Below are positions 52,201-62,145 of a DNA stretch of 64,000 nt, one piece after another. The stretch is from Planctomycetaceae bacterium. Its GTDB lineage: Bacteria; Planctomycetota; Planctomycetia; Planctomycetales; Planctomycetaceae. A model generated the notes under the pieces. That model searched no databases. It was not told the DNA's origin and saw only the letters and a program-made list of their open reading frames with translations. The stretch spans positions 39,431-103,430 of the forward strand of contig JAKFUG010000018.1 in NCBI GenBank assembly GCA_021732785.1, in the 5' to 3' direction. A program made the translations under genes and the position numbers. Numbering within the stretch: position 1 is the first letter of the stretch; the number at the start of each line of letters is the position of its first letter.

Positions 52201-53826
52201 ATGGCGACACCGGTGAATCTTCAGGAATTGGCGGTCGAACGTGCCCCGCGCACTGCGGGGCGCGTCGTTCGTCGTCCGCGAAACCTTTTGACGCGCTACT
52301 TGGCCCCGGCAGTCATCCTCAGCGGATTTGTCGGGGTGCTCGGGTGGTCGTTGCGAGATAGCCTGTGGCCGGCCCACCCGGTCACGGTCGTCTCGGTCAT
52401 GGCGAGTCGGTCGGAAGTGGTGGCTGCGGACACACCGCTCTTTCAAGCCGCAGGCTGGGTCGAACCGCGTCCCCAGGCGGTGGTTGTCTCGGCCCTGACG
52501 GAAGGGATCATTGAGGAGATGCTAGTGGTAGAAGGCCAAGCGGTGGAGGCGGGGCAAGTGGTTGCCCGCCTTATTCGCCGCGATGCCGAAATCGAACTGG
52601 AACGCGCCGAGGCGGATGTCCGCTTACGTGAAGCGGAAGTCCTCTCGGCACGGGCCGCGTTAGCAGCCGCAAAGACCCTCTTTGATGAACCGATTGTGTT
52701 GCAGGCATCACTTGCCGATGCGGAAGCGACGTTATCGAAAATCGAAACCGAATTGGCGCGATTGCCATCCATGACCCGTGCTGGCGAAGCGCAGCGGGAC
52801 TTTGCGGCGACCGAACTGGCGAGCAAACAGAATGCGGGTGATGCCGTTCCGGCGATTACCGTCCAGCGGGTCAAAAGCGAATTAGAGACCGCCTCCGCCC
52901 GACTCGATGAGTACCGGCAGCAAGCTAAATCGCTAGAACGGGAACGACAAGCTTCAGCCAAACGGCGCGATGTCCTGCGTCGGCAGTTGGAACTCAAGGT
53001 TGATGAAACGCGGCAAGTCGCCGAGATGCAGGCCAAAGTCCAGGCCGCCGAAGCGCAGGTGCAACAGACCAAATCTGTCCGCGATGCGGCTCGGCTCAAG
53101 CTCGAACGGACCGAAGTGAAGGCGCGCACAGCAGGACATATTCTGGCGCTGGTGGCCAAGCCTGGCAGTCGGCTCATGGGCATCAATCAAGCGGCGGCCT
53201 ACGACGCCAGCACCGTTGTCACCATGTACGATCCCAAGAGCTTGCAGGTTCGGGCGGATGTGCGGCTGGATGATGTCCCGCAAGTCCTCACCGGGCAGGC
53301 GGTGCGGATCGAAACTCCCGCTTCGCCCACGCCGCTGATGGGGCGAGTTCTGGTGGCCACCGCATTGACCGACATTCAGAAGAATACGCTACAAGTAAAG
53401 TTGGTTATTGATGATCCGCCGGCGGTCATCAAGCCGGACATGTTGGTGCAGGTGACCTTTCTCGCGCCACCACGGCCGAGCCATGAAGGGAGCACGCCGC
53501 CGCTGCGGTTACTCGTCCCCCGCGAAGTGATTCAAGGATCAGGCAGCGAAGCCACCGTCTGGCTTGCCGATCAAACCTCGGGAACCGCCAAGGTGCGCCG
53601 CATCACAGTGGGTTCGTCAACATCCGACGGGCAGGTGGAAATCATCACTGGCGTGAACGTCGGCGATCGGTTGATTGCCGGAGGGCGTGAATCTCTCGTC
53701 GACGGCGCACGGATTCACATTACGGGGCATGACCAAACCTTGGGCCGCGACTCGCTGGCGACATCCTCAACGGAAAAGGCCCCCGTCAAGTCGTCGCAGA
53801 TTCAGCGCCACGGCGCGAAAGAGTGA
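52201..53826 (+). CDS. HlyD/MacA-type periplasmic adaptor
   Basis: This 541-residue protein starts at ATG 52201 after CAGGGA. A membrane anchor ([18 protein letters not shown]) near residues 35-52 leads to a lipoyl half with [23 protein letters not shown], a long alpha-hairpin (about 135-320, coiled coil with [16 protein letters not shown]), the second lipoyl half ([20 protein letters not shown]) and beta-barrel parts. It links the MacB-like permeases to an outer-membrane or periplasmic acceptor. It overlaps the ATPase region closely (next start 12 bases after). Confidence 0.88.
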   Translation: MATPVNLQELAVERAPRTAGRVVRRPRNLLTRYLAPAVILSGFVGVLGWSLRDSLWPAHPVTVVSVMASRSEVVAADTPLFQAAGWVEPRPQAVVVSALTEGIIEEMLVVEGQAVEAGQVVARLIRRDAEIELERAEADVRLREAEVLSARAALAAAKTLFDEPIVLQASLADAEATLSKIETELARLPSMTRAGEAQRDFAATELASKQNAGDAVPAITVQRVKSELETASARLDEYRQQAKSLERERQASAKRRDVLRRQLELKVDETRQVAEMQAKVQAAEAQVQQTKSVRDAARLKLERTEVKARTAGHILALVAKPGSRLMGINQAAAYDASTVVTMYDPKSLQVRADVRLDDVPQVLTGQAVRIETPASPTPLMGRVLVATALTDIQKNTLQVKLVIDDPPAVIKPDMLVQVTFLAPPRPSHEGSTPPLRLLVPREVIQGSGSEATVWLADQTSGTAKVRRITVGSSTSDGQVEIITGVNVGDRLIAGGRESLVDGARIHITGHDQTLGRDSLATSSTEKAPVKSSQIQRHGAKE

Positions 53827-53837
53827 AGGAAGCGTTC

Positions 53838-54548
53838 ATGTCCCTCGTTGAAGTGCAGAAGATTACCAAAGAATACGTCAAGGGCGACCAGAAGATCGCG
53901 CCGCTCAAAGATGCGGACCTGACGGTGGAACGCGGCGAATTCGTCTCGCTGATGGGTGCCAGCGGTTCGGGCAAGAGCACACTGCTGAATCTGATTGCGG
54001 GGATCGATCACCCGACTTCCGGACAGATTCTGGTGGATGGTGAAGCCATTACGCAATTCTCGCGTACGCGGCTCGCACGCTGGCGGGCCGAAAATGTCGG
54101 GTACATTTTTCAGATGCACAATCTCGTGCCGGTGCTGACGGCGTACGAAAACATCGAGATGCCGCTGCTGTTGCTAGGTCTGTCATCACGCGACCGGGAG
54201 AAACGCGTCAATATTGCGCTGGAAGCCGTCGGATTGACGGACCGGGCCGACCACTATCCCCGTCAATTGTCCGGCGGACAGGAACAGCGTGTAGGGATTG
54301 CGCGGGCGATGGTCGCCAATCCGACCATCATCGTGGCGGATGAACCAACGGGTGACTTGGACGCAGAAACAACCGAGCAGATTCTGGCTTTACTTCAGCG
54401 TCTGAATACCGAGTTGGGGATGACGCTATTGATGGTCACGCACGATCCGAATGCCGCCATGATTGCCACGCGCCGCTTACGATTGGAAAAGGGTGTGTTC
54501 ATCGAGTCATCGCCGATGGGGTCACTGGCCGCTGTGGGAGGGAAATAA
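53838..54548 (+). CDS. MacB/LolD-type ABC ATPase
   Basis: This 236-residue protein is taken from ATG 53838 with GAAGGA before it; GTG 53823 overlaps the previous gene and is rejected. Walker [14 protein letters not shown]-loop in [16 protein letters not shown], signature [16 protein letters not shown], Walker [13 protein letters not shown] and the H-loop MVTHDP are all present. The EPTGDLD end is typical of the MacB/LolD/FtsE group. It drives the two permeases encoded at 50429 and 54552. Confidence 0.95.
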   Translation: MSLVEVQKITKEYVKGDQKIAPLKDADLTVERGEFVSLMGASGSGKSTLLNLIAGIDHPTSGQILVDGEAITQFSRTRLARWRAENVGYIFQMHNLVPVLTAYENIEMPLLLLGLSSRDREKRVNIALEAVGLTDRADHYPRQLSGGQEQRVGIARAMVANPTIIVADEPTGDLDAETTEQILALLQRLNTELGMTLLMVTHDPNAAMIATRRLRLEKGVFIESSPMGSLAAVGGK

Positions 54549-54551
54549 GAC

Positions 54552-55694
54552 ATGCTCCGCTTCATTCCCTACATTCTGAAAACGCTGTGGCGACATCGCA
54601 CGCGGACCCTGTTGACTGTGAGCGGGACCGCCGTGGCGATGTTCGTGTTTTCGTTCGTCGGAGCCGTGCAGGAAGGACTGGATCGTCTGCTGTACGAACA
54701 GCGTCAGGATCGATCGTTAATCGTCTTTCAGGCGAATCGCTTCTGTCCCAGCACGAGCAAGCTCCCCGAAGATTACGCGCTGCGCATCCGCAAACTACCC
54801 GGAGTGAAAGATGCCGTCCCAATTCAGGTCTACATGAACAACTGCCGGGCCAGCTTGGATGTGGTTGTGTTTAACGGCTTACCGCCCGAAAGGCTCCGCA
54901 GCGTTCGGCCGATCGAACTGAGTGAAGGCGATTGGTCTCAGTTTGAACATCAGCGCGATGCCGCGCTGGTGGGTCGCGCAGTCGCCCAACGCCGGAAGCT
55001 GACCGTCGGGCAGAAGTTTTCGATCGGCGCGCTCACCGTCACCGTGGCTGGCATCTTTTCATCGTCCGTGCCGACTGAAGAGAGCATGATCTACACGCAC
55101 CTCGAATTCCTCCAGCGCACGCCCGGTTTGCATGCTGTGGGCACAGCCACACAAATGGAGGTCTTGCTCGACGAGTCCGCCGATGCGCAGACGACGTGCA
55201 AACAGATCGACGAACTCTATCGCGCCGGCCCGGTTGGCACGAACACGCGCACCAAAGGGGCTTTTCAGGCCAAAACCGTCGGCGATCTCGTTGAACTGGT
55301 CGGCTTCACGCGCTATCTCGGACTCGCTTGCGTTCTCATGGTGCTCGGCCTCGTCGCCACCACGACGGTGATGGGCGTGCAAGACCGTATCCGTGAACAT
55401 GCCGTGCTGCAAACCATCGGCTTCACCGGTTGGCACATCTTCGCATTCATCATCAGCGAGAGCCTCGTGGTCAGCCTGGTCGGCGGACTGCTCGGCACCG
55501 GAACCGCCTTGGCAATCCTTCAAACATCGCGTCTCGCTCTGGGAACCGAAGGCATTCTGATCGCGTTCTTGCCGTCCACCTCACTGGCCATGATGGGACT
55601 CGCAGCCTCCGCACTCGTGGGACTTCTGGCTGGCATCGCCCCCGCGTGGCAAGCGTCCCGCGCGGAGATCGTCCCCGCGTTGCGGATGGCGTAA
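54552..55694 (+). CDS. MacB/FtsX-type ABC permease (second)
   Basis: This 380-residue permease starts at ATG 54552, 3 bases after the ATPase stop. TM1 follows [20 protein letters not shown]; a periplasmic domain with [17 protein letters not shown] spans about 55-255; then TM helices include [20 protein letters not shown] and the FtsX motif [15 protein letters not shown], ending [20 protein letters not shown]. It probably forms a heterodimer with the first permease. A strong terminator directly follows. Confidence 0.92.
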   Translation: MLRFIPYILKTLWRHRTRTLLTVSGTAVAMFVFSFVGAVQEGLDRLLYEQRQDRSLIVFQANRFCPSTSKLPEDYALRIRKLPGVKDAVPIQVYMNNCRASLDVVVFNGLPPERLRSVRPIELSEGDWSQFEHQRDAALVGRAVAQRRKLTVGQKFSIGALTVTVAGIFSSSVPTEESMIYTHLEFLQRTPGLHAVGTATQMEVLLDESADAQTTCKQIDELYRAGPVGTNTRTKGAFQAKTVGDLVELVGFTRYLGLACVLMVLGLVATTTVMGVQDRIREHAVLQTIGFTGWHIFAFIISESLVVSLVGGLLGTGTALAILQTSRLALGTEGILIAFLPSTSLAMMGLAASALVGLLAGIAPAWQASRAEIVPALRMA

Positions 55695-55700
55695 ACAAAA

Positions 55701-55733
55701 AAAGACCGGCGGGCTTCCTGCCCGCCGGTCTTT
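55701..55733. terminator. Bidirectional Rho-independent terminator
   Basis: AAAGACCGGCGGG (55701-55713) and CCCGCCGGTCTTT (55721-55733) form a 13-bp stem with 7-base loop and A/T runs on both sides. It serves the convergent ABC operon (plus) and the His/Gly-rich gene (minus). Confidence 0.92.
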
Positions 55734-55760
55734 GACTGCGCCGCCATCGTCGGTCGCGAA

Positions 55761-56249
55761 TTAGTGGTGACCGCCGTGGCCGCCGTGCCCACCGTGACCG
55801 TGTCCACCGCCGTGGCCGTGCCCGATCGAATGGCCGATTGAGTGTCCGATCGAGTGCCCAACCGAATGGCCGTACCCACCATAGTATCCCTGGCCATAAT
55901 GTCCTTGCGAGTGCAGATGAACCTGCGGGACGCTGTAGGTCGGATAGGCCGGAGCATACACAGGCGCTGGCGAGTACACCGGCGATGGTGCGTAAACCGG
56001 CGCGGGGGCATAGACCGGGGCAGGAGCATAGACTGTCTGCGACGGGTAGTAGCTCGGGGTGTAGTGTCCGGAATGGATCACGACACCGCCGTGCCCACCG
56101 TGCCCATAATACCCACCGTGGCTGATGGCTCCGTGCCCACCGTGATGGGACGAATGATGTCCCCCATGATGGTCGGCGGCTTGAGCAACCTCCGCCGTCG
56201 CCCCGACACTGACCACCGACGCCAAAACCGCTGTAAGAATCGCTTTCAT
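55761..56249 (-). CDS. His/Gly-rich exported repeat protein
   Basis: This 162-residue protein starts at ATG 56249 after AAGGAGA. A signal peptide (AILTAVLASVVSVGATAEVAQA) is followed by HHGGHHSSHHGGHG-type sequence, then Pro/Val/Tyr repeats (YAPAPV, five close copies), then HSVGHSIGH repeats and a GHGGHGGHH end. Low complexity makes it hard to classify. It could bind metal through the His clusters. Composition and export resemble other small proteins in this region. Confidence 0.8.
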   Translation of the reverse strand: MKAILTAVLASVVSVGATAEVAQAADHHGGHHSSHHGGHGAISHGGYYGHGGHGGVVIHSGHYTPSYYPSQTVYAPAPVYAPAPVYAPSPVYSPAPVYAPAYPTYSVPQVHLHSQGHYGQGYYGGYGHSVGHSIGHSIGHSIGHGHGGGHGHGGHGGHGGHH

Positions 56250-56653
56250 GATTGAATCTCCTTCTTGAAGAACAGTGCGTTTTTCCGGCCCGAGTCTCAT
56301 CCACGGACCACTTGACTGACTAGGACAGCAACCGGCATACCATTTGGCAATATCTGCCGGATGTCGTGATTTGATCGAGAATTCAGTGAGTATGGCACGT
56401 TTCGCCCCCTCCGTCGTTGTCAAACTGACGATTTATGTCGTCTGCTTGATAGCAGTTTCTGCTTTGAGGAACCCAAGCCGTCTTTCTCAACATCCAAGAC
56501 GGCTCAAGTCTGCTCAATCTTCTGCTGAGGTATCGCTTGCTGGAATCAAAACAGGACTGCCAGAGCACTGGCAAGATTGACTGTAGCATCGCGAGGGCGT
56601 CCCCGAACTCAGGAACGCCCCCGCCAGTGGTACGGAGTGAGTTGAACCAGAGT

Positions 56654-57415
56654 TCAACGTGGCACAGGTGCTGAAGTCAGACCTTCAACACTGGGAGGGG
56701 GCGCTTTCTCACCGGGCCCGCTGGAGGCGGGCGTCAAACGCGCGCCCACATCGTTCATCAAGTGATGGATCGTAGATTCGAGGAGATCCATCTTGGTCAG
56801 AATGCCAAGGTCGCCGACTTGCCGGTGATGATGCCGCGACCACCCGCGCACATCGTCCTGGATGTGATGAAACTGATCATCCAAGCCCTTCAGACGCACG
56901 GCAATGGCGTCGCGATCATGTCGGTGTTCCGCCGCGTGAATGAAGCGTGCCAACTCCAGGATTTCGTAGGCCTCACGGTAGGTCTCGCGGAAGCCGGAGT
57001 TGTGCGAGTAGTTCCAGTGGAGGTCGAGGCACAAGTCGTTCACCCCGGATTCCAGTCGCGTCGCCAGTTCGTCGACATGCGAAAAGCTGCCGAATTCCAC
57101 GGTGACAGGACGGGAAACGTACGTCACGTGCGGGTTGACACTCGCTGTTTGTGGGTAGTACTGGTACTGGCCATTGTGAACGGAGTAGGTTCCCGAACCA
57201 TGCGCCGTGTGGGGCAGAATGTACGTTGCGTCCCGGTGGACCACATCATGGTGGTAACGACCGAGAACATGGCCATGTCCATTGCGAACGACATGATCAT
57301 GGTGGTCGATGTGATACTGGGGCTGGTAATGGTAGTGCTGGGCATGAGCCTGCCCGACACACAGCCCGCTGGTCAGCAACGCCAAGACACTCGAAAGTCG
57401 GAATGAAGCATGCAT
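56654..57415 (-). CDS. His-rich exported protein, LCLDLH family (intact)
   Basis: This 253-residue protein starts at ATG 57415 after GAGGAG. The signal peptide MHASFRLSSVLALLTSGL is followed by a His/Tyr-rich linker (HYHYQPQYHIDHHDH) and a helical core of about 130 residues with FGSFSHVDELATRLES, LCLDLHWNYSHN, FHHIQDDVRGW and HHLMNDVG. The C-terminus is Pro-rich (GEKAPPPSVEG). It shares the core with the IS-split gene (20940-23376) and with 59993-60721. The function is unknown. The family looks periplasmic and possibly metal-related. Confidence 0.85.
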   Translation of the reverse strand: MHASFRLSSVLALLTSGLCVGQAHAQHYHYQPQYHIDHHDHVVRNGHGHVLGRYHHDVVHRDATYILPHTAHGSGTYSVHNGQYQYYPQTASVNPHVTYVSRPVTVEFGSFSHVDELATRLESGVNDLCLDLHWNYSHNSGFRETYREAYEILELARFIHAAEHRHDRDAIAVRLKGLDDQFHHIQDDVRGWSRHHHRQVGDLGILTKMDLLESTIHHLMNDVGARLTPASSGPGEKAPPPSVEGLTSAPVPR

Positions 57416-57696
57416 CACAAGTCTCCTCGGAATGGTTGACGTTCGTCTCGAACTTCAATCGGCCGAACATCCCCTGGCCATCTCCGCAGCGCAGCCCAGA
57501 TGCTGCGCCGCACTTCGTGTCGAGGGAACGGATGAAACTCACCAGAACATTCTGCGGCGGCTCATCTCGTTCTGATCTTTGAACCGCAAAATGAGCGGCA
57601 ATCCCGCCACGTAGCCCGAGTTTTTCTTTAGCGTGTTTTCAATCTGCGATCCGCGGCCAATTGCAACCATCGCCGATTGATAGAACTTTCAGCCCG

Positions 57697-57759
57697 GTTG
57701 CGACCACGACGGTGATGTGCGCGCAAGATCGCGTCCGCGAACAGGCCGTGCTGTAAACC
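57697..57759 (+). pseudogene. Relic of an ABC permease gene
   Basis: About 60 bases match the second ABC permease around [21 protein letters not shown] at roughly 85% identity (my count 51 of 60). Here the Gln codon before the end is a TAA stop. The rest of 57416-57913 has no gene I can recognise. It is a fragment of another copy of that permease. Confidence 0.6.
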
Positions 57760-57913
57760 TTCAACTGCGTGTGAGCGCTTCGCGAATCCCCAGAACTTTG
57801 GAAATCTCTCCGAGCGGGAGCCACTGGCGTGTCTGGGAGCCGCGATCTCCTGTAAACTGCATGATCGTGGCCTACCCCAGGCGACTTCGCATTTCACAGA
57901 AGGAGTTGATTTG

Positions 57914-58318
57914 ATGCAATTCGTCCATTCCCCACTGTTGGCCATTACCGGGTTCATGGTCTTCGCCGTGCTGGCCTCTGCCGCGGAACATACACCGGAC
58001 ACGCTCCCGACAGTTAAAGAGAACATCGAGAAGGGCAAAGGCGTCCTCATCGATGTCCGAGAGAAGCAGGAATGGGACGAAGGTCACATTGAAGGCGCGA
58101 TCTTCCTGCCGCTCAGCACCGTTCAGAAAGGACTGTCGAAAGAGGATCTCGCAAAGCTCCCCAAGGACAAAATCCTCTACGTGCATTGCGTGGTCGGCAA
58201 GCGCGCCCTGACCGCCGGGAACGCTATCGAGAAGCTCGGCTATTCGGTCCGGCCCATCAAACCGGGCTACAAGGAACTGCTTTCCGCCGGATTACCAAAA
58301 GCCAAGCCCGCTCCGTAG
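57914..58318 (+). CDS. Exported rhodanese-domain protein
   Basis: This 134-residue protein starts at ATG 57914 with AGGAG eight bases before; TTG 57911 is possible. The signal peptide is LLAITGFMVFAVLASAAE. A single rhodanese domain follows: VLIDVREKQEWDEGHIEGAI and the active loop VHCVVGKRAL with catalytic Cys. The end is LGYSVRPIKPGYKELLSAG. It should act as a periplasmic sulfurtransferase or phosphatase-like protein. It lies 13 bases from the next gene. Confidence 0.9.
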   Translation: MQFVHSPLLAITGFMVFAVLASAAEHTPDTLPTVKENIEKGKGVLIDVREKQEWDEGHIEGAIFLPLSTVQKGLSKEDLAKLPKDKILYVHCVVGKRALTAGNAIEKLGYSVRPIKPGYKELLSAGLPKAKPAP

Positions 58319-58331
58319 GATTGATTCGTCG

Positions 58332-59156
58332 ATGCCTTCTTGGATGCCGACGGTTAAGCCACTGCTAACCATCGCGTTTCTCGCCGTGTTCTGGACGTGG
58401 GAATCGATTGCTCCGCTGGTCTCCGGGCGGACGATGCGGTTGCGACATGCGCGGCGGAATCTCGCGATCGCTTTGTTGAACACGGCAGTTCTCGCCCTGG
58501 TCTTCAGTGCGGCGGCCGTCGGTGTGTCCGCCTGGACGAGCGCGCAGCAGGTCGGTTTGCTCAACGCATTGAATATCACGTGGCCCTGGCGACTCGTCCC
58601 CGCCATTCTGTTGCTCGACGCCTGGTTGTATGTCTGGCACCAACTCAATCATCGCGTGCCGCTGCTGTGGCGGTTTCACCGCATGCACCACGCCGACGGC
58701 GAGATGGATGTCACGACAGCCACGCGGTTCCATCTCGGCGAACACCTGGGAGCCGCGAGTCTACGGCTGGGAGTGATCCCTTTGCTTGGAGTCAATCTGG
58801 TTGAAATCGTGGTGTTTGAAATCCTCGTGGTGCTCATCACGATGTTTCACCACGCCAACATCTCGCTCGGTTGCATGGACTCGCTGGCACGGACGGTCCT
58901 CGTGACCCCTCGAATGCACCAGGTTCACCACTCCCGGCAGCCGACCGAGACCAACTCGAACTACTCAACGGTGTTCTCGATTTGGGATCGGTTGTTCCGC
59001 ACGTTTCGGATGCGCTCCGGAAACGAGATCATCACGCTCGGCTTGGACGAGTTTCAGGACGATCGCTGGCAGACAGTCGGCGGGATGCTGAAGACACCCA
59101 TGGCGGCGCTGTCGAACTCGATGGGTCCAAGGCTCGATAACGAACTCGGAAACTGA
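58332..59156 (+). CDS. Sterol desaturase / fatty acid hydroxylase family protein
   Basis: This 274-residue membrane protein starts at ATG 58332. The three His motifs for a di-iron site are present: WHQLNH, FHRMHH and MHQVHH, with GEH and FHHAN between. Helices at about 10-30, 50-68, 80-100 and 140-175 match the family. The family oxidises lipids; the substrate here is not indicated. It probably shares a transcript with the rhodanese gene, 13 bases upstream. Confidence 0.9.
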   Translation: MPSWMPTVKPLLTIAFLAVFWTWESIAPLVSGRTMRLRHARRNLAIALLNTAVLALVFSAAAVGVSAWTSAQQVGLLNALNITWPWRLVPAILLLDAWLYVWHQLNHRVPLLWRFHRMHHADGEMDVTTATRFHLGEHLGAASLRLGVIPLLGVNLVEIVVFEILVVLITMFHHANISLGCMDSLARTVLVTPRMHQVHHSRQPTETNSNYSTVFSIWDRLFRTFRMRSGNEIITLGLDEFQDDRWQTVGGMLKTPMAALSNSMGPRLDNELGN

Positions 59157-59447
59157 ACGACTTTGAGCATCGAACCGGAGGTCGGCGAGGGACTCGCCCC
59201 CATCAGCAGCCGGTCCGATATTGCCACTTGATGCCCCAACGAGAGATGTCGTCAGTTTGAAGGCAGCAAACTCACTTCGACTTCAGCGTGCAATGTGCTT
59301 CCCGCGATTCGGCGTCTCCATTGCTCGTTTTCGGGCCAGGAATGGGCTGCTCTTTGATTCCAAGGTGTTGGCACGCCCTTCGCGATGTATGCGATCCGCC
59401 GCGATGTGCGGTGCAATCTGAACACAATCGACAGAAGGAACGAAGCA

Positions 59448-59843
59448 ATGAAGACTCTCTTGTTGGCCGCTGTCCTGGCGGCACTCGGCACTCCGGCCTT
59501 GGCGCAAAGCGGGAACTATGGCAACCGTGAGTTCGGGAACCACGGCTCGAATTACCGGAATACGCCTGGTTACCAAAACAATGGTCACTCCGGGTACTCG
59601 AACGGCCATCTTGGGACCGGGAATGGTTACGGCCTCAACTCCGGTACGGGGTACGGTCATGGCCATTCGACTCCTGACCCGTGGGCCTACCGCTCGGTCA
59701 TACCCGCGATCCGGTCACGGGGAACTTATGACCCCTTCCACGGCGATTTTCATCCGAACACTAACATCGGCTATGGCTCGTCTTTCAACCGGCCGGGAAG
59801 CGATCGTCGATACCACGGACACGGCGATCATGGCCGCTACTGA
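59448..59843 (+). CDS. Asn/Gly/Tyr-rich exported protein
   Basis: This 131-residue protein starts at ATG 59448 after AGAAGGAA. The signal peptide MKTLLLAAVLAALGTPALA ends in a clear cleavage site. The mature part is Gly, Asn, Tyr and His rich (NYGNREFGNHGSNYRN, GTGNGYGLNSGTGYGHG) with an ordered-looking middle (DPWAYRSVIPAIRSRGTYD). It is low complexity. I recognise no family. It is one of several small exported proteins in this region. Confidence 0.75.
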   Translation: MKTLLLAAVLAALGTPALAQSGNYGNREFGNHGSNYRNTPGYQNNGHSGYSNGHLGTGNGYGLNSGTGYGHGHSTPDPWAYRSVIPAIRSRGTYDPFHGDFHPNTNIGYGSSFNRPGSDRRYHGHGDHGRY

Positions 59844-59992
59844 TTTCAAAATTAGCCGATAATGCGGCAGCGCGTCCAAAAACATCTTGGCGGCTGCCGT
59901 AATCACTTCGCGAGGATACAATCGACAACCAGCCGCCCGGACACCGTCTGCGCGGCATCCAGCGAACTCCTTTCAAGATGAGGGATTGCCCT

Positions 59993-60721
59993 ATGCACCG
60001 TCTTCCGATTATCGGCTGTCTCATGCTGACGGCCGCCTTGATTCCGGGGGTCGCATCCGCCCAGCACCATCACCACCACAAATCGCATCATCACGGCAGC
60101 CATTACGGCCACGCCAACTGGTCGTACGTCGTTCCCCATGCCCATCAGCATCACCATCACGGCGCGTACTACGTGGCCAACAACGCCTATTACTACACCC
60201 CCACCCCGGTGGTGCGCGTCGTCCAGACGCAGAACCCGACGTTCAATCCAATTCCCGTTGTCCAGCAGTCAGTCCCCATTCAATACGGTGGCTTCGCTCG
60301 CTGCGATGACTTGTCGGGACGGCTGGAGACGGCCCTCAATGCGCTCTGTCTCGACCTGCACTACAACTACCAGCACAATCAAGGCTTTGCCCATACCTAT
60401 CGTGAGGCCTATGGCGTCCTACAATTGGCACGGGAAATTCACTCGAAGGAACATCAAGGGGATCGCGCATTCATCAGTCGCACGGTCGGAACGCTTGATG
60501 AACAGTTCCATCACGTCCAGGGTGAAATTGCTCAATGGACGCGGCAGGCTCAACGGCCCATCGGCACCGGCGAAGCGATTGAGAAGACCAGCGCCGCCGA
60601 AGCCCTGATGCATCATCTGTGCTACGACGTGGGGATCAAGCCGCACGATTCTGGTGACGAAAAAGCCCCGCCGCCAGCGGATGGATTAGAACAAGCACCA
60701 CCTCCAAAGCCGGGTATCTGA
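59993..60721 (+). CDS. His-rich exported protein, LCLDLH family (intact)
   Basis: This 242-residue protein starts at ATG 59993 after AGGGA (ATG 59978 possible). The signal peptide is LPIIGCLMLTAALIPGVASA. A His-dense stretch follows (QHHHHHKSHHHGSHYGH), then a Tyr/Pro linker, then the family core: YGGFARCDDLSGRLETAL, LCLDLHYNYQHN, FHHVQGEIAQW and HHLCYDVG. The end is Pro-rich (DEKAPPPADGLEQAPPPKP). It is the closest intact relative of the IS-split gene in the linker region (YYTPTPVVRVV against YYTPPVARVI). Confidence 0.85.
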   Translation: MHRLPIIGCLMLTAALIPGVASAQHHHHHKSHHHGSHYGHANWSYVVPHAHQHHHHGAYYVANNAYYYTPTPVVRVVQTQNPTFNPIPVVQQSVPIQYGGFARCDDLSGRLETALNALCLDLHYNYQHNQGFAHTYREAYGVLQLAREIHSKEHQGDRAFISRTVGTLDEQFHHVQGEIAQWTRQAQRPIGTGEAIEKTSAAEALMHHLCYDVGIKPHDSGDEKAPPPADGLEQAPPPKPGI

Positions 60722-60770
60722 CTGGGCGGTCAGCGCGCTCCGGTACAGTCGAGGGGCTCGTCAAGAGTAG

Positions 60771-60820
60771 GCCGGCGTGCTCGAATGCTTTCAACGGCGT
60801 TCGAGTTCGCCGGCTTTTTT
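60771..60820 (+). terminator. Rho-independent terminator
   Basis: GCCGGCG (60771-60777) pairs with CGCCGGC (60808-60814), and CTCGAA (60780-60785) with TTCGAG (60800-60805), followed by six T. It ends the gene at 59993-60721. Confidence 0.8.
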
Positions 60821-60936
60821 CGTCTTCGGACGTGTACGGCCTTGAGCATAACTAGCGCCCGGTTCCTTGTGGCAGTCGAGTGGAATGCCACTCGGTTTTT
60901 GCCCAACGTATTGTGCAAATCCGGCATTGCATCACC

Positions 60937-61260
60937 ATGCCTGGCAAATCAAGAAATCTGCTGATCCGCCGTTTGCTGGTATTCGTCGCTGGTGCGTGGT
61001 TGTCGGTTTTGAAAATGGCCGTGCCGCCTTGCTGTTGCTTTCTTTCACAAATGTCCCGTGGGTCGGCGAGAGCAGCTTATTGCTGTTCAACGGATGCGTC
61101 CCCGGATTCTTCGGTACCGAGAGGCACGCACGATCCCACGCAGTGGCGCTGTGGGTGTTTGCACTGGCGAGGCTCATTGAGGAGCCAATACGACTGCGAG
61201 ACACAGTCGTCATCTGTATGCCGTGGGAAATCCACTTCCGCAGCCGGGATGTTGGCGTAA
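60937..61260 (+). CDS. Possible Cys-rich exported protein
   Basis: This 107-residue frame from ATG 60937 has a basic, hydrophobic N-terminus (LLIRRLLVFVAGAWLSVL) and then PPCCCFLSQ, YCCSTDAS and RCGCLHW. The Cys pattern resembles the Cys-rich exported proteins at 46445 and 49427. There is no visible ribosome site and the 3' half overlaps an antisense gene relic, so it may not be real. Confidence 0.35.
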   Translation: MPGKSRNLLIRRLLVFVAGAWLSVLKMAVPPCCCFLSQMSRGSARAAYCCSTDASPDSSVPRGTHDPTQWRCGCLHWRGSLRSQYDCETQSSSVCRGKSTSAAGMLA

Positions 61261-61989
61261 TTCCACTTCGAGTTCTTGCGACCATACGGCTCGCCATCCT
61301 TACGGAAGCAGGCATTCAGCACCACGAAATGAAACTCGCCGCGATCGAACGAATCGTACGATTACTTCTGTTCCACACTATCGAGGAACTCGGCCTTGGT
61401 GAGAGTGTCCACGCAGTGGTTGCCAACGACGTAATGGCGATCCTTCGAGGTCGCTGAGAATTCTCGGTTGATCGTCTTGCGGTAACGCTGATCGGTCTCC
61501 ACAGAGTCGACGGCGTCAATCAGATCACCCAGTTCCACGACGAACGACTCTTTATCCTTCTCGAACTGTGCGGCTGCTTCGGCCAGCTTGCTCAACGACT
61601 CTCGATAATGTCGAGTTCCAGCAGCTGGTTTGTCCGCATAGTGGAGGTCGATGATGAGACCGACCCGCAGAGGATCTTTGTGTTCTGCGGCAAATAATAA
61701 TGAGCTGTCCTTCAGGACAAATCGCCTTCCCGCTTTCCCACGCAGCTTCCAGACGTTCGTGAGCATCGACTGGCACAGCACGACCAACTGGTCGGTTGCT
61801 AGGCGACTTTCTAGGCGCTTGGTGATCCGCATGGCTTCGTCGAGTTGCGACAGCGCGGCCTGACTCGCCACACGCAGCTTCGTCCTGCGCCGCCTGTTTG
61901 GAAACCCGCAGGCGTTCGAGCACCTTCTCGTTCAAGTTTTTCAGGTCATCGATCTTTCGTTGTTGGGTGATGTTCAATTTGATCGGCAA
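61077..61989 (-). pseudogene. Broken calcineurin-like phosphoesterase gene
   Basis: On the minus strand, a frame with LRVGLIIDLHYADKPAAGTRHYR-type sequence (D-x-H metal motif as DLHYAD), VVELGDLIDAVDS (GDLxD) and HYVVGNHC (GNH) matches metallophosphoesterases. It is stopped by TAA at 61362-61364, after which the same frame continues with SYDSFDRGEFHFVVLNACFR, clearly the same gene. Upstream (61860-61989) the frame shifts between a coiled-coil N-terminal fragment (QQRKIDDLKNLNEKVLERL) and the main frame. Similarity ends near 61235. The gene is dead. Confidence 0.75.
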
Positions 61990-62145
61990 CCTGGTCGATG
62001 ATCGAGGTTGATCGCCAACTTTTCTAGCACACAGAAGGCAGTCGACAGGCTCGTCTTGAGCCCATCAACCGCTTTCCCGTGATGCGATTAGCATTAGAGC
62101 GTCTTGCTGCTCAGTGGAGCCTGCCGTCCAACTTCAAGAAAGCAA

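Noticed and set aside
56344..56580. A 78-codon frame between the His/Gly-rich gene and the LCLDLH gene
   Set aside because: It has no ribosome site and no recognisable sequence.
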